A stretch of 64,000 nt of DNA from Streptomyces narbonensis. GTDB taxonomy: Bacteria; Actinomycetota; Actinomycetes; Streptomycetales; Streptomycetaceae. The notes under the pieces were generated by a model. That model saw only the letters and a program-made list of their open reading frames with translations, did not search any database and was not told where the DNA came from. This document shows, one piece after another, positions 7,640 to 15,986 of the stretch (the first letter of the stretch is position 1; every line of letters starts with the position of its first letter). The translations under genes and the position numbers were made by a program. Where the stretch lies: contig NZ_BMSF01000010.1 in NCBI RefSeq assembly GCF_014649015.1, positions 62,001-126,000 of the forward strand, read 5' to 3'.

Positions 7640-8992
7640 TCAGACGCCCGCTCGGGCCTTCTCCTCCCCGTCCTCGATCCGCTGGTCCGGGAGCGGGGCG
7701 GGGGCGTGGTCGTCGACGAGGGTCTTCTCGTCGAAGGGGATGTTCCCGGCGAGGACCTCCGCGACCCTCGCTTTGTCGATCTCCTTCGTCCAGGTGCCGA
7801 CGAGGACCGTGGCGACGGCGTTGCCCGCGAAGTTGGTGAGGGCGCGGGCCTCGCTCATGAAGCGGTCGATGCCGACGATCAGGCCCACCCCGTCGACCAG
7901 TTCGGGCCGGTGGGACTGGAGGCCGCCCGCGAGGGTCGCGAGGCCGGCGCCGGTGACGCCCGCCGCACCCTTCGAGGCGATGATCATGAAGACGAGGAGC
8001 GAGATCTGCTCGGCGACCGAGAGCGGGTCGCCCATCGCCTCGGCGACGAAGAGCGAGGCCATCGTGAGGTAGATCGCGGTGCCGTCGAGGTTGAAGGAGT
8101 AGCCGGTCGGGACCGTGATGCCGACGACCGGCTTGCTGACGCCCAAGTGCTCCATCTTCGCGATGAGCCGCGGCAGGGCGGACTCCGAGGAGGACGTGGA
8201 GAGGATCAGCAGGAACTCGCGGCCCAGGTACCTCAGCAGGGTCCAGATGTTGACCCCGGCGACCAGTCGCAGGATCGCGCCGAGCACGACGAAGACGAAG
8301 AGCCCACAGGTCAGGTAGAAGCCGATCATGATGACGGCGAGGGACTTGAGCGCGGCGGCGCCGGTCGCGCCGACGACTGCGGCGATCGCACCGAAGGCGC
8401 CGACGGGGGCGACCCACATGATCATGCCGAGGATGCGGAAGACGAGCCGCTGGATGTGGCCGATCCCGCGCAGCACCGGCTCGCCGGCGGCGCCCATCGC
8501 CTGCAGCGCGAAGCCCGCGAGCAGCGCGACGAGGAGCGTCTGGAGGACCTCGCCCTCGGTGAAGGCCGAGACGAAGGTGGTCGGGATGATCCCGAGCAGG
8601 AAGTCCGGCGTGGACTCGCCGCCGCCCTCGGCCTGCTTCGCGCCGGCCTCGGCGATCTCCTTGGTGAGGTGGAGGCCGGAACCGGGCTCCAGGAGGTTGC
8701 CGACGAGCAGACCGATCGCGAGTGCGACGGTCGACATCACGAGGAAGTAGCCGAGGGCGAGGCCGCCGCCGGCGCCGACCTTCGCGGCCTTCCGGACCGA
8801 TCCGACGCCGAGGACGATCGTGCAGAAGATGATCGGCGAGATCATCATCTTGATCAGATTGACGAAGCCGGTGCCCAGCGGCTTCAGCTCGACGGCGACG
8901 CCCGGCGCCAGGAAGCCGACGGCGATGCCGAGCAGGACGGCGCCGATGACGGCCAGATACAGATAGTGGGTACGGTCCCGTCGTGCGGCCAC
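7640..8992 (-). CDS. dctA: Cation:dicarboxylate (DctA-type) symporter
   Basis: A 450-residue membrane transporter of the DAACS family, which imports C4-dicarboxylates such as succinate, fumarate and malate with protons or sodium. Multiple hydrophobic helices begin at YLYLAVIGAVLLGIA. The serine-rich re-entrant loop LSTSSSESALPR and the motif GYSFNLDGTAIYL, both characteristic of the family, are present. The GTG at 8992 is preceded by GAGGA 6 bases upstream; the longer in-frame start at 9049 adds a hydrophilic, unlikely leader. It is divergent from a CitA/DcuS-like kinase gene, the usual partner controlling such transporters. Confidence 0.9.
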   Translation of the reverse strand: MAARRDRTHYLYLAVIGAVLLGIAVGFLAPGVAVELKPLGTGFVNLIKMMISPIIFCTIVLGVGSVRKAAKVGAGGGLALGYFLVMSTVALAIGLLVGNLLEPGSGLHLTKEIAEAGAKQAEGGGESTPDFLLGIIPTTFVSAFTEGEVLQTLLVALLAGFALQAMGAAGEPVLRGIGHIQRLVFRILGMIMWVAPVGAFGAIAAVVGATGAAALKSLAVIMIGFYLTCGLFVFVVLGAILRLVAGVNIWTLLRYLGREFLLILSTSSSESALPRLIAKMEHLGVSKPVVGITVPTGYSFNLDGTAIYLTMASLFVAEAMGDPLSVAEQISLLVFMIIASKGAAGVTGAGLATLAGGLQSHRPELVDGVGLIVGIDRFMSEARALTNFAGNAVATVLVGTWTKEIDKARVAEVLAGNIPFDEKTLVDDHAPAPLPDQRIEDGEEKARAGV

Positions 8993-9055
8993 GGGGTCCT
9001 CCTCGCGCTGATGGGTGTCCACGTCCCGGTGGACTCCGCGACTATCCATCAGCCT

Positions 9056-9099
9056 GTGACCGGGGTCACGGTTACGTTCGTTTCGTTCACGACCGAAAC
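9056..9099. promoter_or_regulatory. Inverted repeats between dctA and its two-component system
   Basis: The 243-bp divergent region holds GTGAC-N4-GTCAC (9056-9069) and GTTTCG-N8-CGAAAC (9080-9099). Either could bind the CitB-like response regulator encoded at 10882. This is positional inference only. Confidence 0.35.
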
Positions 9100-9235
9100 A
9101 TCACGCCCGCCGGGGGAGGCCTCCGTGAGCACCTCCCAGAGCGCTCCCGGAGGCGCCCCCGGAGGCACTCCCGGGAAGAGAACGATTCGGGAACGCAATG
9201 ACCCGGCGCAAATTCCGCCGTGCACACTTACCCGC

Positions 9236-10885
9236 ATGCGCCTCCCCCGTCCCCGCCCCCGCAGCCTGGCCGGCCAGCTCTTCGCGATGCAGGTCGTGCT
9301 CGTGGCCCTCGTCGTGGCGGGCTGCGCGGTCTTCGCGTACGTCACGGACCTGACCCAGGCCGAGGAGACGGCGCGGCGCCAGTCCACTGCGACCGCCGCG
9401 GCCGTCGCCCACTCCCCCTCCGTGGTGGCCGCGGCCCGCACCGCCGACCCGTCGGCGGTGCTCCAGCCGTACACGGAGGCGCTGCGCCGGCACGCGGACG
9501 TCGCCTTCGTGGTGATCATGGCGCCGGACGGGACGCGCTGGACACATCCGGAGCCGGACCAGATCGGGCGCACGTACCTCGGCCACATCGAGGAGGCGGT
9601 GCGGGGACGGACCTTCTCCGAGACGCACCTGGGGGTGCTGGGGCCGTCCGTGCGGACGGTGGCGCCCGTCCACGACGAGGACGGGCGGCTCGTCGCGCTC
9701 GTCAGCGCGGGCATCACGATCGAGCGGATCAGCGAGCAGGTGCGGGAGCAGGTAGCCGCCCTCTTCGGTATGGCGGGCGCGGCGCTCGCGCTGGGCGGCG
9801 CGGGGACGTACGTCGTCAACGCCCGGCTGCGCCGCCACACGCACGGCATGAACGCGGCCGAGCTGAGCCGGATGCACGACTACCACGAGGCCGCGCTGCA
9901 CGCCGTGCGGGAAGGGCTCGTGATGCTCGACGGGCGGCGGCGGATCGCCCTCATCAACGACGGGGCACGGGAGTTGCTCGGTCTGGACGAGGGGGTCATC
10001 GGCCGCTCGGCCGCCGAACTCGGCCTGCCCGCGCCGCTGACGGGCGCGCTGCTCTCCTCCGAGCCGCGGGTCGACGAGACCCATCTGACGGCCGACCGGG
10101 TGCTCGTCGTCAGCACCCGCCCCGTGGTGGGCGGGGAGCGGCGCGGCACGGTCGTGACCCTCCGCGACCGTACGGAACTCCAGGCGCTGTCCGGGGAGTT
10201 GGACTCCGAGCGGGGGTTCACACAGGCGCTCCGCTCGCAGGCCCACGAGGCGGCGAACCGGCTGCACACCGTCGTCTCGCTCATCGAACTGGGCAGGGTG
10301 ACGGAGGCCGTGGAGTTCGCGACGGCGGAGCTGGAACTCGCGCAGGCGCTCACCGACCGGGTCGTCGACGCGGTCGGCGAGCCCGTGCTGGCGGCGCTGC
10401 TGCTCGGCAAGGCGGCGCAGGCCAACGAGCGGGGCGTGGAGCTGGTGCTGACCGAGGACAGCCGGATCGACGACGGCCGGGTGCCGGCGGCCGTGCCCTC
10501 CCGTGACCTGGTCACGATCCTGGGCAACCTGATCGACAACGCCGTGGAGGCGGTGGGCGGAACCCCGCACGCGCGCGTGCGGGTCACGGTCGCGGCCCGC
10601 GCGGGCGACGGCGAGCTGCTGCTGCGGGTCGGGGACAACGGCCCCGGGGTCCGTCCGGCCGACCGGGACGCGGTCCTGAGCCGCGGCTGGACGACCCGCG
10701 GCCCGGGGCGCGGCCTCGGCCTCGCCCTGGTGGGTCAGGCGGTCTCGCGCGCCTCGGGCACCCTGGAGCTGGCGGACGCGACGGAGGGCGGCGCGGAGTT
10801 CACCGTACGGCTGCCCCTGCCGAGGGAGGGCGGTGCGGGTGCGCCCGTGGCCGGTGCTCCGGCCCGAGTGGAGGTGACCCCGTGA
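9236..10885 (+). CDS. CitA/DcuS-type sensor histidine kinase
   Basis: A 549-residue membrane kinase. A first transmembrane helix (about 12-38) and a second (about 172-195) bracket an extracytoplasmic PAS-like sensor domain, the arrangement of citrate/C4-dicarboxylate sensors. A cytoplasmic PAS domain follows, then the H-box SQAHEAANRLHTVVSLIELG, the N-box ILGNLIDNAVEA, and the ATP-binding boxes DNGPGV and GRGLGLALV. The ATG at 9236 follows the homology; no Shine-Dalgarno site is evident. The GTG of the response regulator overlaps its stop codon. Opposite the dctA gene, it most likely senses external dicarboxylates. Confidence 0.9.
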   Translation: MRLPRPRPRSLAGQLFAMQVVLVALVVAGCAVFAYVTDLTQAEETARRQSTATAAAVAHSPSVVAAARTADPSAVLQPYTEALRRHADVAFVVIMAPDGTRWTHPEPDQIGRTYLGHIEEAVRGRTFSETHLGVLGPSVRTVAPVHDEDGRLVALVSAGITIERISEQVREQVAALFGMAGAALALGGAGTYVVNARLRRHTHGMNAAELSRMHDYHEAALHAVREGLVMLDGRRRIALINDGARELLGLDEGVIGRSAAELGLPAPLTGALLSSEPRVDETHLTADRVLVVSTRPVVGGERRGTVVTLRDRTELQALSGELDSERGFTQALRSQAHEAANRLHTVVSLIELGRVTEAVEFATAELELAQALTDRVVDAVGEPVLAALLLGKAAQANERGVELVLTEDSRIDDGRVPAAVPSRDLVTILGNLIDNAVEAVGGTPHARVRVTVAARAGDGELLLRVGDNGPGVRPADRDAVLSRGWTTRGPGRGLGLALVGQAVSRASGTLELADATEGGAEFTVRLPLPREGGAGAPVAGAPARVEVTP

Positions 10886-11577
10886 GTACACGCCCCCTCC
10901 GTGTCCTCGTCGTCGAGGACGACCCCGTCGCCGCCGACGCCCACGCGCTCTACGCCGGGCGGGTCGAGGGCTTCACCGTCGTCGGCGTCGCCCACTCCCG
11001 GGCCGCCGCCGTGCGGATCCTCGACCGGACGCCGGTCGATCTCATCCTGCTCGACCTCTACCTGCCCGACGGCCACGGCCTCCACCTGCTGCGTGCGCTG
11101 CGGGCCGCCGGGCACTCCGCGGACGTGATCGCCGTGACCTCCGCTCGTGACCTGGCGGTCGTCCGCGAGGGCGTGTCCCTCGGCGTCGTCCAGTACGTCC
11201 TGAAGCCCTTCGCCTTCGCCACCCTCCGGGACCGGCTCTCCCGGTACGCGGAGTTCCGGGCGTCCGCCGGGGAGGCCTCCGGGCAGGACGAGGTGGACCG
11301 GGCGCTCGCCACACTCCGGGCCCCGCAGCCCGCCACGCTGCCGAAGGGGCTCAGCGCACCGACCCTGGAGGCGGTCACCCGCACCCTCCGGGACACCCCG
11401 GCCGGGGTCACCGCCGCCGAGGCGGGCACGGCGGTCGGGATCTCCCGGATCACCGCCCGGCGCTACCTGGAGCACCTCGTGACCGAGGGCCGCGCCGTGC
11501 GCGCCCCGCAGTACGGTCAGATCGGGCGGCCCGAGCTCCAGTACCGCTGGCTCGACGGCCGGGCCCGCGGCCACTGA
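10882..11577 (+). CDS. CitB/DctR-type response regulator
   Basis: A 231-residue regulator. The receiver domain (1-125) has acidic residues near the start (VVEDDP), phospho-acceptor Asp58 in ILLDLYLPDGHGL and the conserved Lys in VLKPFAF. The C-terminal part has the helix-turn-helix GTAVGISRITARRYLEHL typical of the CitB group. GTG 10882 overlaps the kinase stop (GTGA), so the two proteins are made together. The probable target is the divergent dctA promoter region around 9050-9100. Confidence 0.92.
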   Translation: MSTRPLRVLVVEDDPVAADAHALYAGRVEGFTVVGVAHSRAAAVRILDRTPVDLILLDLYLPDGHGLHLLRALRAAGHSADVIAVTSARDLAVVREGVSLGVVQYVLKPFAFATLRDRLSRYAEFRASAGEASGQDEVDRALATLRAPQPATLPKGLSAPTLEAVTRTLRDTPAGVTAAEAGTAVGISRITARRYLEHLVTEGRAVRAPQYGQIGRPELQYRWLDGRARGH

Positions 11578-11590
11578 CCGGGGCAAGGCC

Positions 11591-11656
11591 CGGACAGGGC
11601 CGGGCCAAGGCGCGGAGAGGGCCGGGGCAGGGCGCGGACAGGACCGGGCCAGGGCG
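11591..11656 (+). repeat. Three degenerate 22-bp tandem repeats
   Basis: Three 22-bp units starting CGGACAGGG or close variants lie at 11591, 11613 and 11635, with partial copies on each side, in the 189-bp gap after the response regulator. They are purine-rich and G+C only apart from scattered A. No function is evident. Confidence 0.7.
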
Positions 11657-11766
11657 CGGATCGGGGGATTGATCCGGTTACTGACTGGTTCCCACGTTCC
11701 TACGACGTTGCACGTTGGGCGAACGAACCGTAGCCACCTGTCACCCTCCGCACCTACGGTGACCGG

Positions 11767-12438
11767 GTGCACCAACCCTCTCCCCCCTTCAACGGCCTGG
11801 CCGCGCGCCGCCTGCGTGAGGGTCTCGGCATGGCTCCGGGACACGTCGCGTACGGCCTCCGTGCCCAGTACGGCATGCTCGTCGACCCCGAGACCGTCGT
11901 CGCCTGGGAACGCGGCCGCCTCCTCCCGACCGCGCAGGAGCTCACCGCGCTCGCGGGCGTCCTGTGGTGCGCCCCCGCCGAGCTCATCGCCGCCGCCACG
12001 ACCCTGCGCGAGCACCGGCTGGCCCGCGCGCTCTCCGCGGAGGAACTGGCCCGGCGGATCGGCGTGGGAGCCGGCGCGTACCAGCGGATGGAGGACGAGG
12101 GCCGCTGGCGCGGCACCGAACGCCAGACGGCCGCCCTCGCGGAGGTCCTCGGCCTCGGCCCGCGCGCGCTGATCACGGCGACCGGCGGTGACGCCGACCT
12201 CGCCGAGCTGCTGCGCGACGCCGCCACCACCCGCTGGCAGGCCTACGTGAAACCGGCCGTGAAGATGGTGCCGCTGCCCAAGCCGACCGTGGAGTCGGCG
12301 CTCCAGCGACTGCACGCCGACTACCACGCGCGGATGGCGGCGACCAGCAGCTGGGGGGCCTCGGGGGCGACGGGCGACGAGGGGCGCGCGTACCTGGACG
12401 AGATCACCGGGCACTTCTGGGCGGCCGTGGGTCACTGA
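11767..12438 (+). CDS. Helix-turn-helix DNA-binding protein
   Basis: A 223-residue protein. Two helix-turn-helix-like segments are visible, one around RLREGLGMAPGHVAYGL (about 13-60) and one around LSAEELARRIGVGAGAYQRM (about 92-115), the second being XRE-like. The C-terminus has no recognised domain. The GTG at 11767 is 6 bases after TACGGT (11755-11760), so the transcript is probably leaderless. Its target is unknown. Ligand-binding or membrane segments are not seen. Confidence 0.75.
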   Translation: MHQPSPPFNGLAARRLREGLGMAPGHVAYGLRAQYGMLVDPETVVAWERGRLLPTAQELTALAGVLWCAPAELIAAATTLREHRLARALSAEELARRIGVGAGAYQRMEDEGRWRGTERQTAALAEVLGLGPRALITATGGDADLAELLRDAATTRWQAYVKPAVKMVPLPKPTVESALQRLHADYHARMAATSSWGASGATGDEGRAYLDEITGHFWAAVGH

Positions 12439-12496
12439 GGGCCGGTGGGCCACCGGTGTCGCTCCCATGATCGGGCGGGGCCGTAGATTGGCCCGC

Positions 12497-13255
12497 GTGA
12501 GACGACACGTACCCTTCGAACGACTCCACAACTTCCGTGACCTGGGCGGCTATCGGACCGCAGACGGCGGGACCGTGCGGTGGGAGACCCTCTACCGCTC
12601 CGACTCCCTGGCCAAGCTCGTGGGAGCCGGACCCGACGACCTCGCCCGCTTCCGCGCACTGCGCGTGGCCTCCGTGATCGACCTGCGCTACCCGTGGGAG
12701 ATCGACGCCAAGGGCCGTCTGCCGGAGACCGAGGACGTCGCCTGGCACAACCTGTCCATCGAGCACCGGCCGTACGACCAGGCGGAGATCGACCCGGACC
12801 TCGATCCGTGGCGCTACCTCGCCGACCGGTTCGCCGAGGTCGCCGAGGACGGCGCGGCGGAGATCCGCACCACCCTCGAGGTCATCGCCGCGGCCGACGG
12901 CCCGCTCGTCTTCCACTGCGCCTCCGGCAAGGACCGGACGGGGCTCGTCGCGGCGCTCGTCCTCGCGCTCCTGGACGTCCCCGACGAGGAGATCCTCGCG
13001 GACTTCGCGCTCACGGAGCTGGCCACGGAGCGGCTGATCGCCGACTGGCGGGCGTCGCACCCTGGCCGTGAGCTCCGCTGGCCGGGGTACGGGCGGGCGC
13101 CGGCCGAGATCCTCCGGCTGTTCCTCGCGGACCTGCGCGAGCGGTACGGCTCGGTGTACGGGTACGTCACCGGCCACGTCGGGCTCGACCCCGCGGTCGT
13201 GACGGCGCTGAAGGACCGGCTGGTGGAGCCCGCCCGGGACGTCCCGGTCTCCTGA
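12497..13255 (+). CDS. Tyrosine/serine protein phosphatase (PTP-like)
   Basis: A 252-residue cysteine-based phosphatase of the LipA/PtpB type. The P-loop HCASGKDRTG gives nucleophile Cys141 and Arg147; Asp residues around 100-103 could supply the general acid. The N-terminal NFRDLGGYRT motif is typical of the family. Mycobacterial relatives act on phosphotyrosine, phosphoserine and phosphoinositides. The GTG at 12497 lies 7 bases after TAGATT (12484-12489), suggesting a leaderless message; the ATG at 12467 would place the -10 inside the gene. It is convergent with the next gene, with 9 bases between stops. Confidence 0.88.
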   Translation: MRRHVPFERLHNFRDLGGYRTADGGTVRWETLYRSDSLAKLVGAGPDDLARFRALRVASVIDLRYPWEIDAKGRLPETEDVAWHNLSIEHRPYDQAEIDPDLDPWRYLADRFAEVAEDGAAEIRTTLEVIAAADGPLVFHCASGKDRTGLVAALVLALLDVPDEEILADFALTELATERLIADWRASHPGRELRWPGYGRAPAEILRLFLADLRERYGSVYGYVTGHVGLDPAVVTALKDRLVEPARDVPVS

Positions 13256-13264
13256 TTCCTTCCG

Positions 13265-14308
13265 TCAGTTCCTGCGGTCGAAGCTGAAGAGCTGGCCCGC
13301 CGCGTCCGGCGCGCAGGGGGCCTGGGCCAGTCGCGCCCAGGCCGCCGAGCGGTCTCCGACGACCGTGACGCAGCTGCCGGGCGTCGCGGAGTCCGCCGGA
13401 ACGATCCGGTAGCCCTCGACGGGGGTGCCGTACGGCTCCAGGGTGAACTGCTCCACCCTGCTGGGGTCACCGCACTCGGAGTCCTCGAACGCAGCGTCGG
13501 GTATCCGGCCGCCGGAGGGTATCCCGGAGCAGCCGGGACCGTAGTCCGGGTGGTCCGAAACGATCCTCCACCGGCCGCCGCCCAGCTCCTTCAGCGAGTA
13601 CAGCGGCACCTTCGCGTCGGCGCAGGGCACCTGGTGGATCTGCCCGCTGCGGGCGCCGCGCCGCTCGGCGAGGCACAGGTCCCGGCCGATGACCCGGATG
13701 CGTACGTCCCCGGCGGCGGGCGCCGTGAGCGCCCGGGGCGGGTGCGCGCCGTGCCCGTCCCGCACGACGGCGACGACGCTGACGCCGGCGAGGACGAGCC
13801 CCGTCAGGGCGACCGCCGCGACGAGGGCGCGCCGTATCCGGGACCGGGGTCCCGGCCGCGGGGTGTCGGGGGCGGCGTCCGGGGCATCCGCCGCCGGGTC
13901 CCCCGGCCAGACGACGTCCGAGGGGGCGAGGGCCTTCCCGGGCTCCTCCTCCCGCGACGTCGGACGGGCCGCCGCCTCGTCGCCGCCGCCGGCGGGGCCG
14001 CGGTCGGCGGGCTCGTACACCCCTCGTACCGCGAGCTCCTTGCGTACCGTCTGCCACTCCTCAAGGCCGCCCGGCCCCACCCCGCACGCGCGGACGAAGG
14101 TGACGAGGAGCTCCTCGCGGGGGACCGTGGCGCGGGCCAGCATGTTGGCGACGGTGGACCGGGGCAGGATCTCGCCGTTCGCCTCGGCCCGGGCCGTGAG
14201 CTCGCGGTAGGTCAGGCCGGACCAGTCCTTGAGCGCCTGGAGGCACGCGACGAACTCCGCGGCGTTCCGCACCTCCCGCGGGTCGGGTGCCCGTTCCGCC
14301 GGAATCAT
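13265..14308 (-). CDS. XRE-type HTH protein with one membrane helix and an external domain
   Basis: A 347-residue bitopic protein. Residues 10-95 form a helix-turn-helix domain (LTYRELTARAEANGEILPRS), followed by an Ala/Pro-rich linker. A single transmembrane helix spans 161-182, and the external C-terminal domain of about 160 residues has several cysteines (DLCLAERRG, QVPCADAK, GPGCSG, SECGDP, GSCVTV, APCAPD) that could form disulphides. This arrangement is recurrent in Streptomyces and suggests signalling across the membrane; the ligand is unknown. GGGGGAGAGGCGG precedes ATG 14308. Confidence 0.8.
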   Translation of the reverse strand: MIPAERAPDPREVRNAAEFVACLQALKDWSGLTYRELTARAEANGEILPRSTVANMLARATVPREELLVTFVRACGVGPGGLEEWQTVRKELAVRGVYEPADRGPAGGGDEAAARPTSREEEPGKALAPSDVVWPGDPAADAPDAAPDTPRPGPRSRIRRALVAAVALTGLVLAGVSVVAVVRDGHGAHPPRALTAPAAGDVRIRVIGRDLCLAERRGARSGQIHQVPCADAKVPLYSLKELGGGRWRIVSDHPDYGPGCSGIPSGGRIPDAAFEDSECGDPSRVEQFTLEPYGTPVEGYRIVPADSATPGSCVTVVGDRSAAWARLAQAPCAPDAAGQLFSFDRRN

Positions 14309-14434
14309 CCGCCTCTCCCCCTTCCGCCGGACAGGGTTGGGACATGTCCGGGACAGGCCTCAAGCCTTGTTGATCTCGTGCTCCGACGGAAGAGTGGAAC
14401 TCGGCAATTCCGGTGGTGACGCCGGTCACGGACA

Positions 14435-14474
14435 AGTGGCCCCGACCCTCCACGGGGGGAGGGTCGGGGCCACT
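14435..14474 (-). terminator. 17-bp perfect hairpin downstream of pfkA
   Basis: Positions 14435-14451 pair perfectly with 14458-14474 around a 6-base loop. It follows the pfkA stop by about 130 bases on the minus strand and precedes the next minus-strand gene, so it probably separates the two transcripts. Confidence 0.75.
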
Positions 14475-14558
14475 CGGGCGGTCCGGGTCCCGGTGCGGTT
14501 CCGGGACAGGTCGGGACGCGGGTCCCGGCCGGAGGGACGTTCGGCGGACGGGGCGGCG

Positions 14559-14607
14559 CACCGCGCACCGCGCACCGCGCACCGGCTACCGGCTACCGGC
14601 TACCGGT
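14559..14607 (-). repeat. 7-bp tandem repeat touching the pfkA stop codon
   Basis: Seven heptamers in a row, shifting from CACCGCG to CACCGGC/TACCGGC, fill the space up to the pfkA stop codon (complement of 14607-14609). The repeat is 3' of the gene, so length change would not alter the protein unless the stop were read through. Confidence 0.85.
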
Positions 14608-15632
14608 CAGAAGACCGATTCGGCCTCGCGCATGCGGTCCTCGGGGACGGTCTTGAGCCGTGTCACGGCCTCGGCCAGCGGCACCATCTCGACGTCCGTG
14701 CCGCGCAGCGCCGTCATGCGGCCGAACTGGCCCCGGTGCGCCGCCTCCACCGCGTGCCAGCCGAAGCGGGTGGCGAGCACCCGGTCGTACGCGGTCGGCG
14801 TGCCGCCGCGCTGGACGTGGCCGAGAATGACCGGACGGGCCTCCTTGCCGAGGCGCCGCTCCAGCTCGACGGCGAGCTGGGTGCCGATGCCCTGGAAGCG
14901 CTCGTGACCGAACTGGTCGATCTCGCCCTTCTGGTAGTCCATCGAGCCCGCGGCCGGGTGCGCGCCCTCGGCGACGCAGATGACGGCGAACTTCTTGCCG
15001 CGGGCGAAGCGCTCCTCGACCATCTTGACGAGGTCGTCGACCTCGAAGGGGCGCTCGGGGAGGCAGATGCCGTGCGCGCCGCCGGCCATGCCGGACTCCA
15101 GCGCGATCCAGCCGGCGTGGCGGCCCATCACCTCGACGACCATCACGCGCTGGTGGGACTCGGCGGTGGTCTTCAGCCGGTCCATGGCCTCGGTGGCGAC
15201 GCCGACGGCGGTGTCGAAGCCGAAGGTGCGGTCCGTGGAGGAGATGTCGTTGTCGATCGTCTTCGGGACGCCGACGACGGGCATGCCCGCGTCGGAGAGC
15301 ATCCGGGCGGCGGTGAGGGTGCCCTCGCCGCCGATCGGGATGAGGACGTCGATGCCGTACTGCCTGGCGAGGTCGGAGGCGGACTCGGCGGCCTCGCGGA
15401 GCCGGTTGCGCTCAAGACGCGCGGAGCCGAGGATCGTGCCGCCGCGGGCGAGGATGCCGCTGACGGCGTTGAGGTCGAGGGGGCGGAAGTGGCCGTCGAG
15501 AAGGCCCTTGAAGCCGTCCTCGAAGCCGATGACCTCGTCGTTGTGGCCGGTCATCGCCCGGTGCACGACCGACCGGATCACTGCGTTCAGGCCGGGGCAG
15601 TCGCCGCCTGCGGTGAGAACTCCGATGCGCAT
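14607..15632 (-). CDS. pfkA: 6-phosphofructokinase
   Basis: A 341-residue enzyme that phosphorylates fructose 6-phosphate to the 1,6-bisphosphate. The N-terminal motif TAGGDCPGLNAV and the active-site motif PKTIDNDI (Asp127 by direct count) are present. The phosphoryl-donor positions read Gly104 (GGEG) and Lys124 (PKTIDND). Gly104 is the ATP-type residue; Lys at 124 is usual in actinobacterial enzymes and does not by itself mean a pyrophosphate donor. AGGAG lies about 9 bases before ATG 15632. A promoter at 15800-15828 and a hairpin at 14435-14474 suggest a single-gene transcript, divergent from pta-ackA. Confidence 0.95.
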   Translation of the reverse strand: MRIGVLTAGGDCPGLNAVIRSVVHRAMTGHNDEVIGFEDGFKGLLDGHFRPLDLNAVSGILARGGTILGSARLERNRLREAAESASDLARQYGIDVLIPIGGEGTLTAARMLSDAGMPVVGVPKTIDNDISSTDRTFGFDTAVGVATEAMDRLKTTAESHQRVMVVEVMGRHAGWIALESGMAGGAHGICLPERPFEVDDLVKMVEERFARGKKFAVICVAEGAHPAAGSMDYQKGEIDQFGHERFQGIGTQLAVELERRLGKEARPVILGHVQRGGTPTAYDRVLATRFGWHAVEAAHRGQFGRMTALRGTDVEMVPLAEAVTRLKTVPEDRMREAESVF

Positions 15633-15799
15633 CGTGCTGTGTCTCCTGCTCGGTCGCGGTCCAGGTGAGCCACGGCAATTCTCACACGCCCGGCCTGACG
15701 GGATCGCTCGTCGCCGCTCCGCGCGTTCCTGCCGGGGCCCGCTCCGGGCCTTCTCGGAGGCGTTTCGTCCCGGGCTTCCGGGCCCTTTGTCCGGCGGGC

Positions 15800-15828
15800 G
15801 ACCTAACCAGTGGCGGGGGTATTGTCAA
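15800..15828 (-). promoter_or_regulatory. Candidate pfkA promoter
   Basis: On the minus strand TTGACA (15828-15823) is followed after 17 bases by TAGGTC (15805-15800), giving a leader of about 160 bases. The 354-bp gap between pfkA and pta (15633-15986) otherwise shows only GC-rich sequence without a second convincing promoter, although pta must be transcribed from it. Confidence 0.55.
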
Positions 15829-15986
15829 GGGGGTAATGCCGCCCTTTAGGGGCTTCCCGAGGACAGCGGATTGACGTCGGCGCAGAGGGTCGGCGCCGCT
15901 GCGCGGGCCCGCCGGTGCCATGCGGCATCGCCCGCCCCGCTCCCCGGGTGAGCCCCTTTCCGCAGGACTGGACAGGAGACCACGGC

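Noticed and set aside
6902-9235. In-frame extension upstream of the sensor kinase through the tandem repeat and dctA
   Set aside because: It is antisense to dctA and has poor composition; the kinase begins naturally at ATG 9236.
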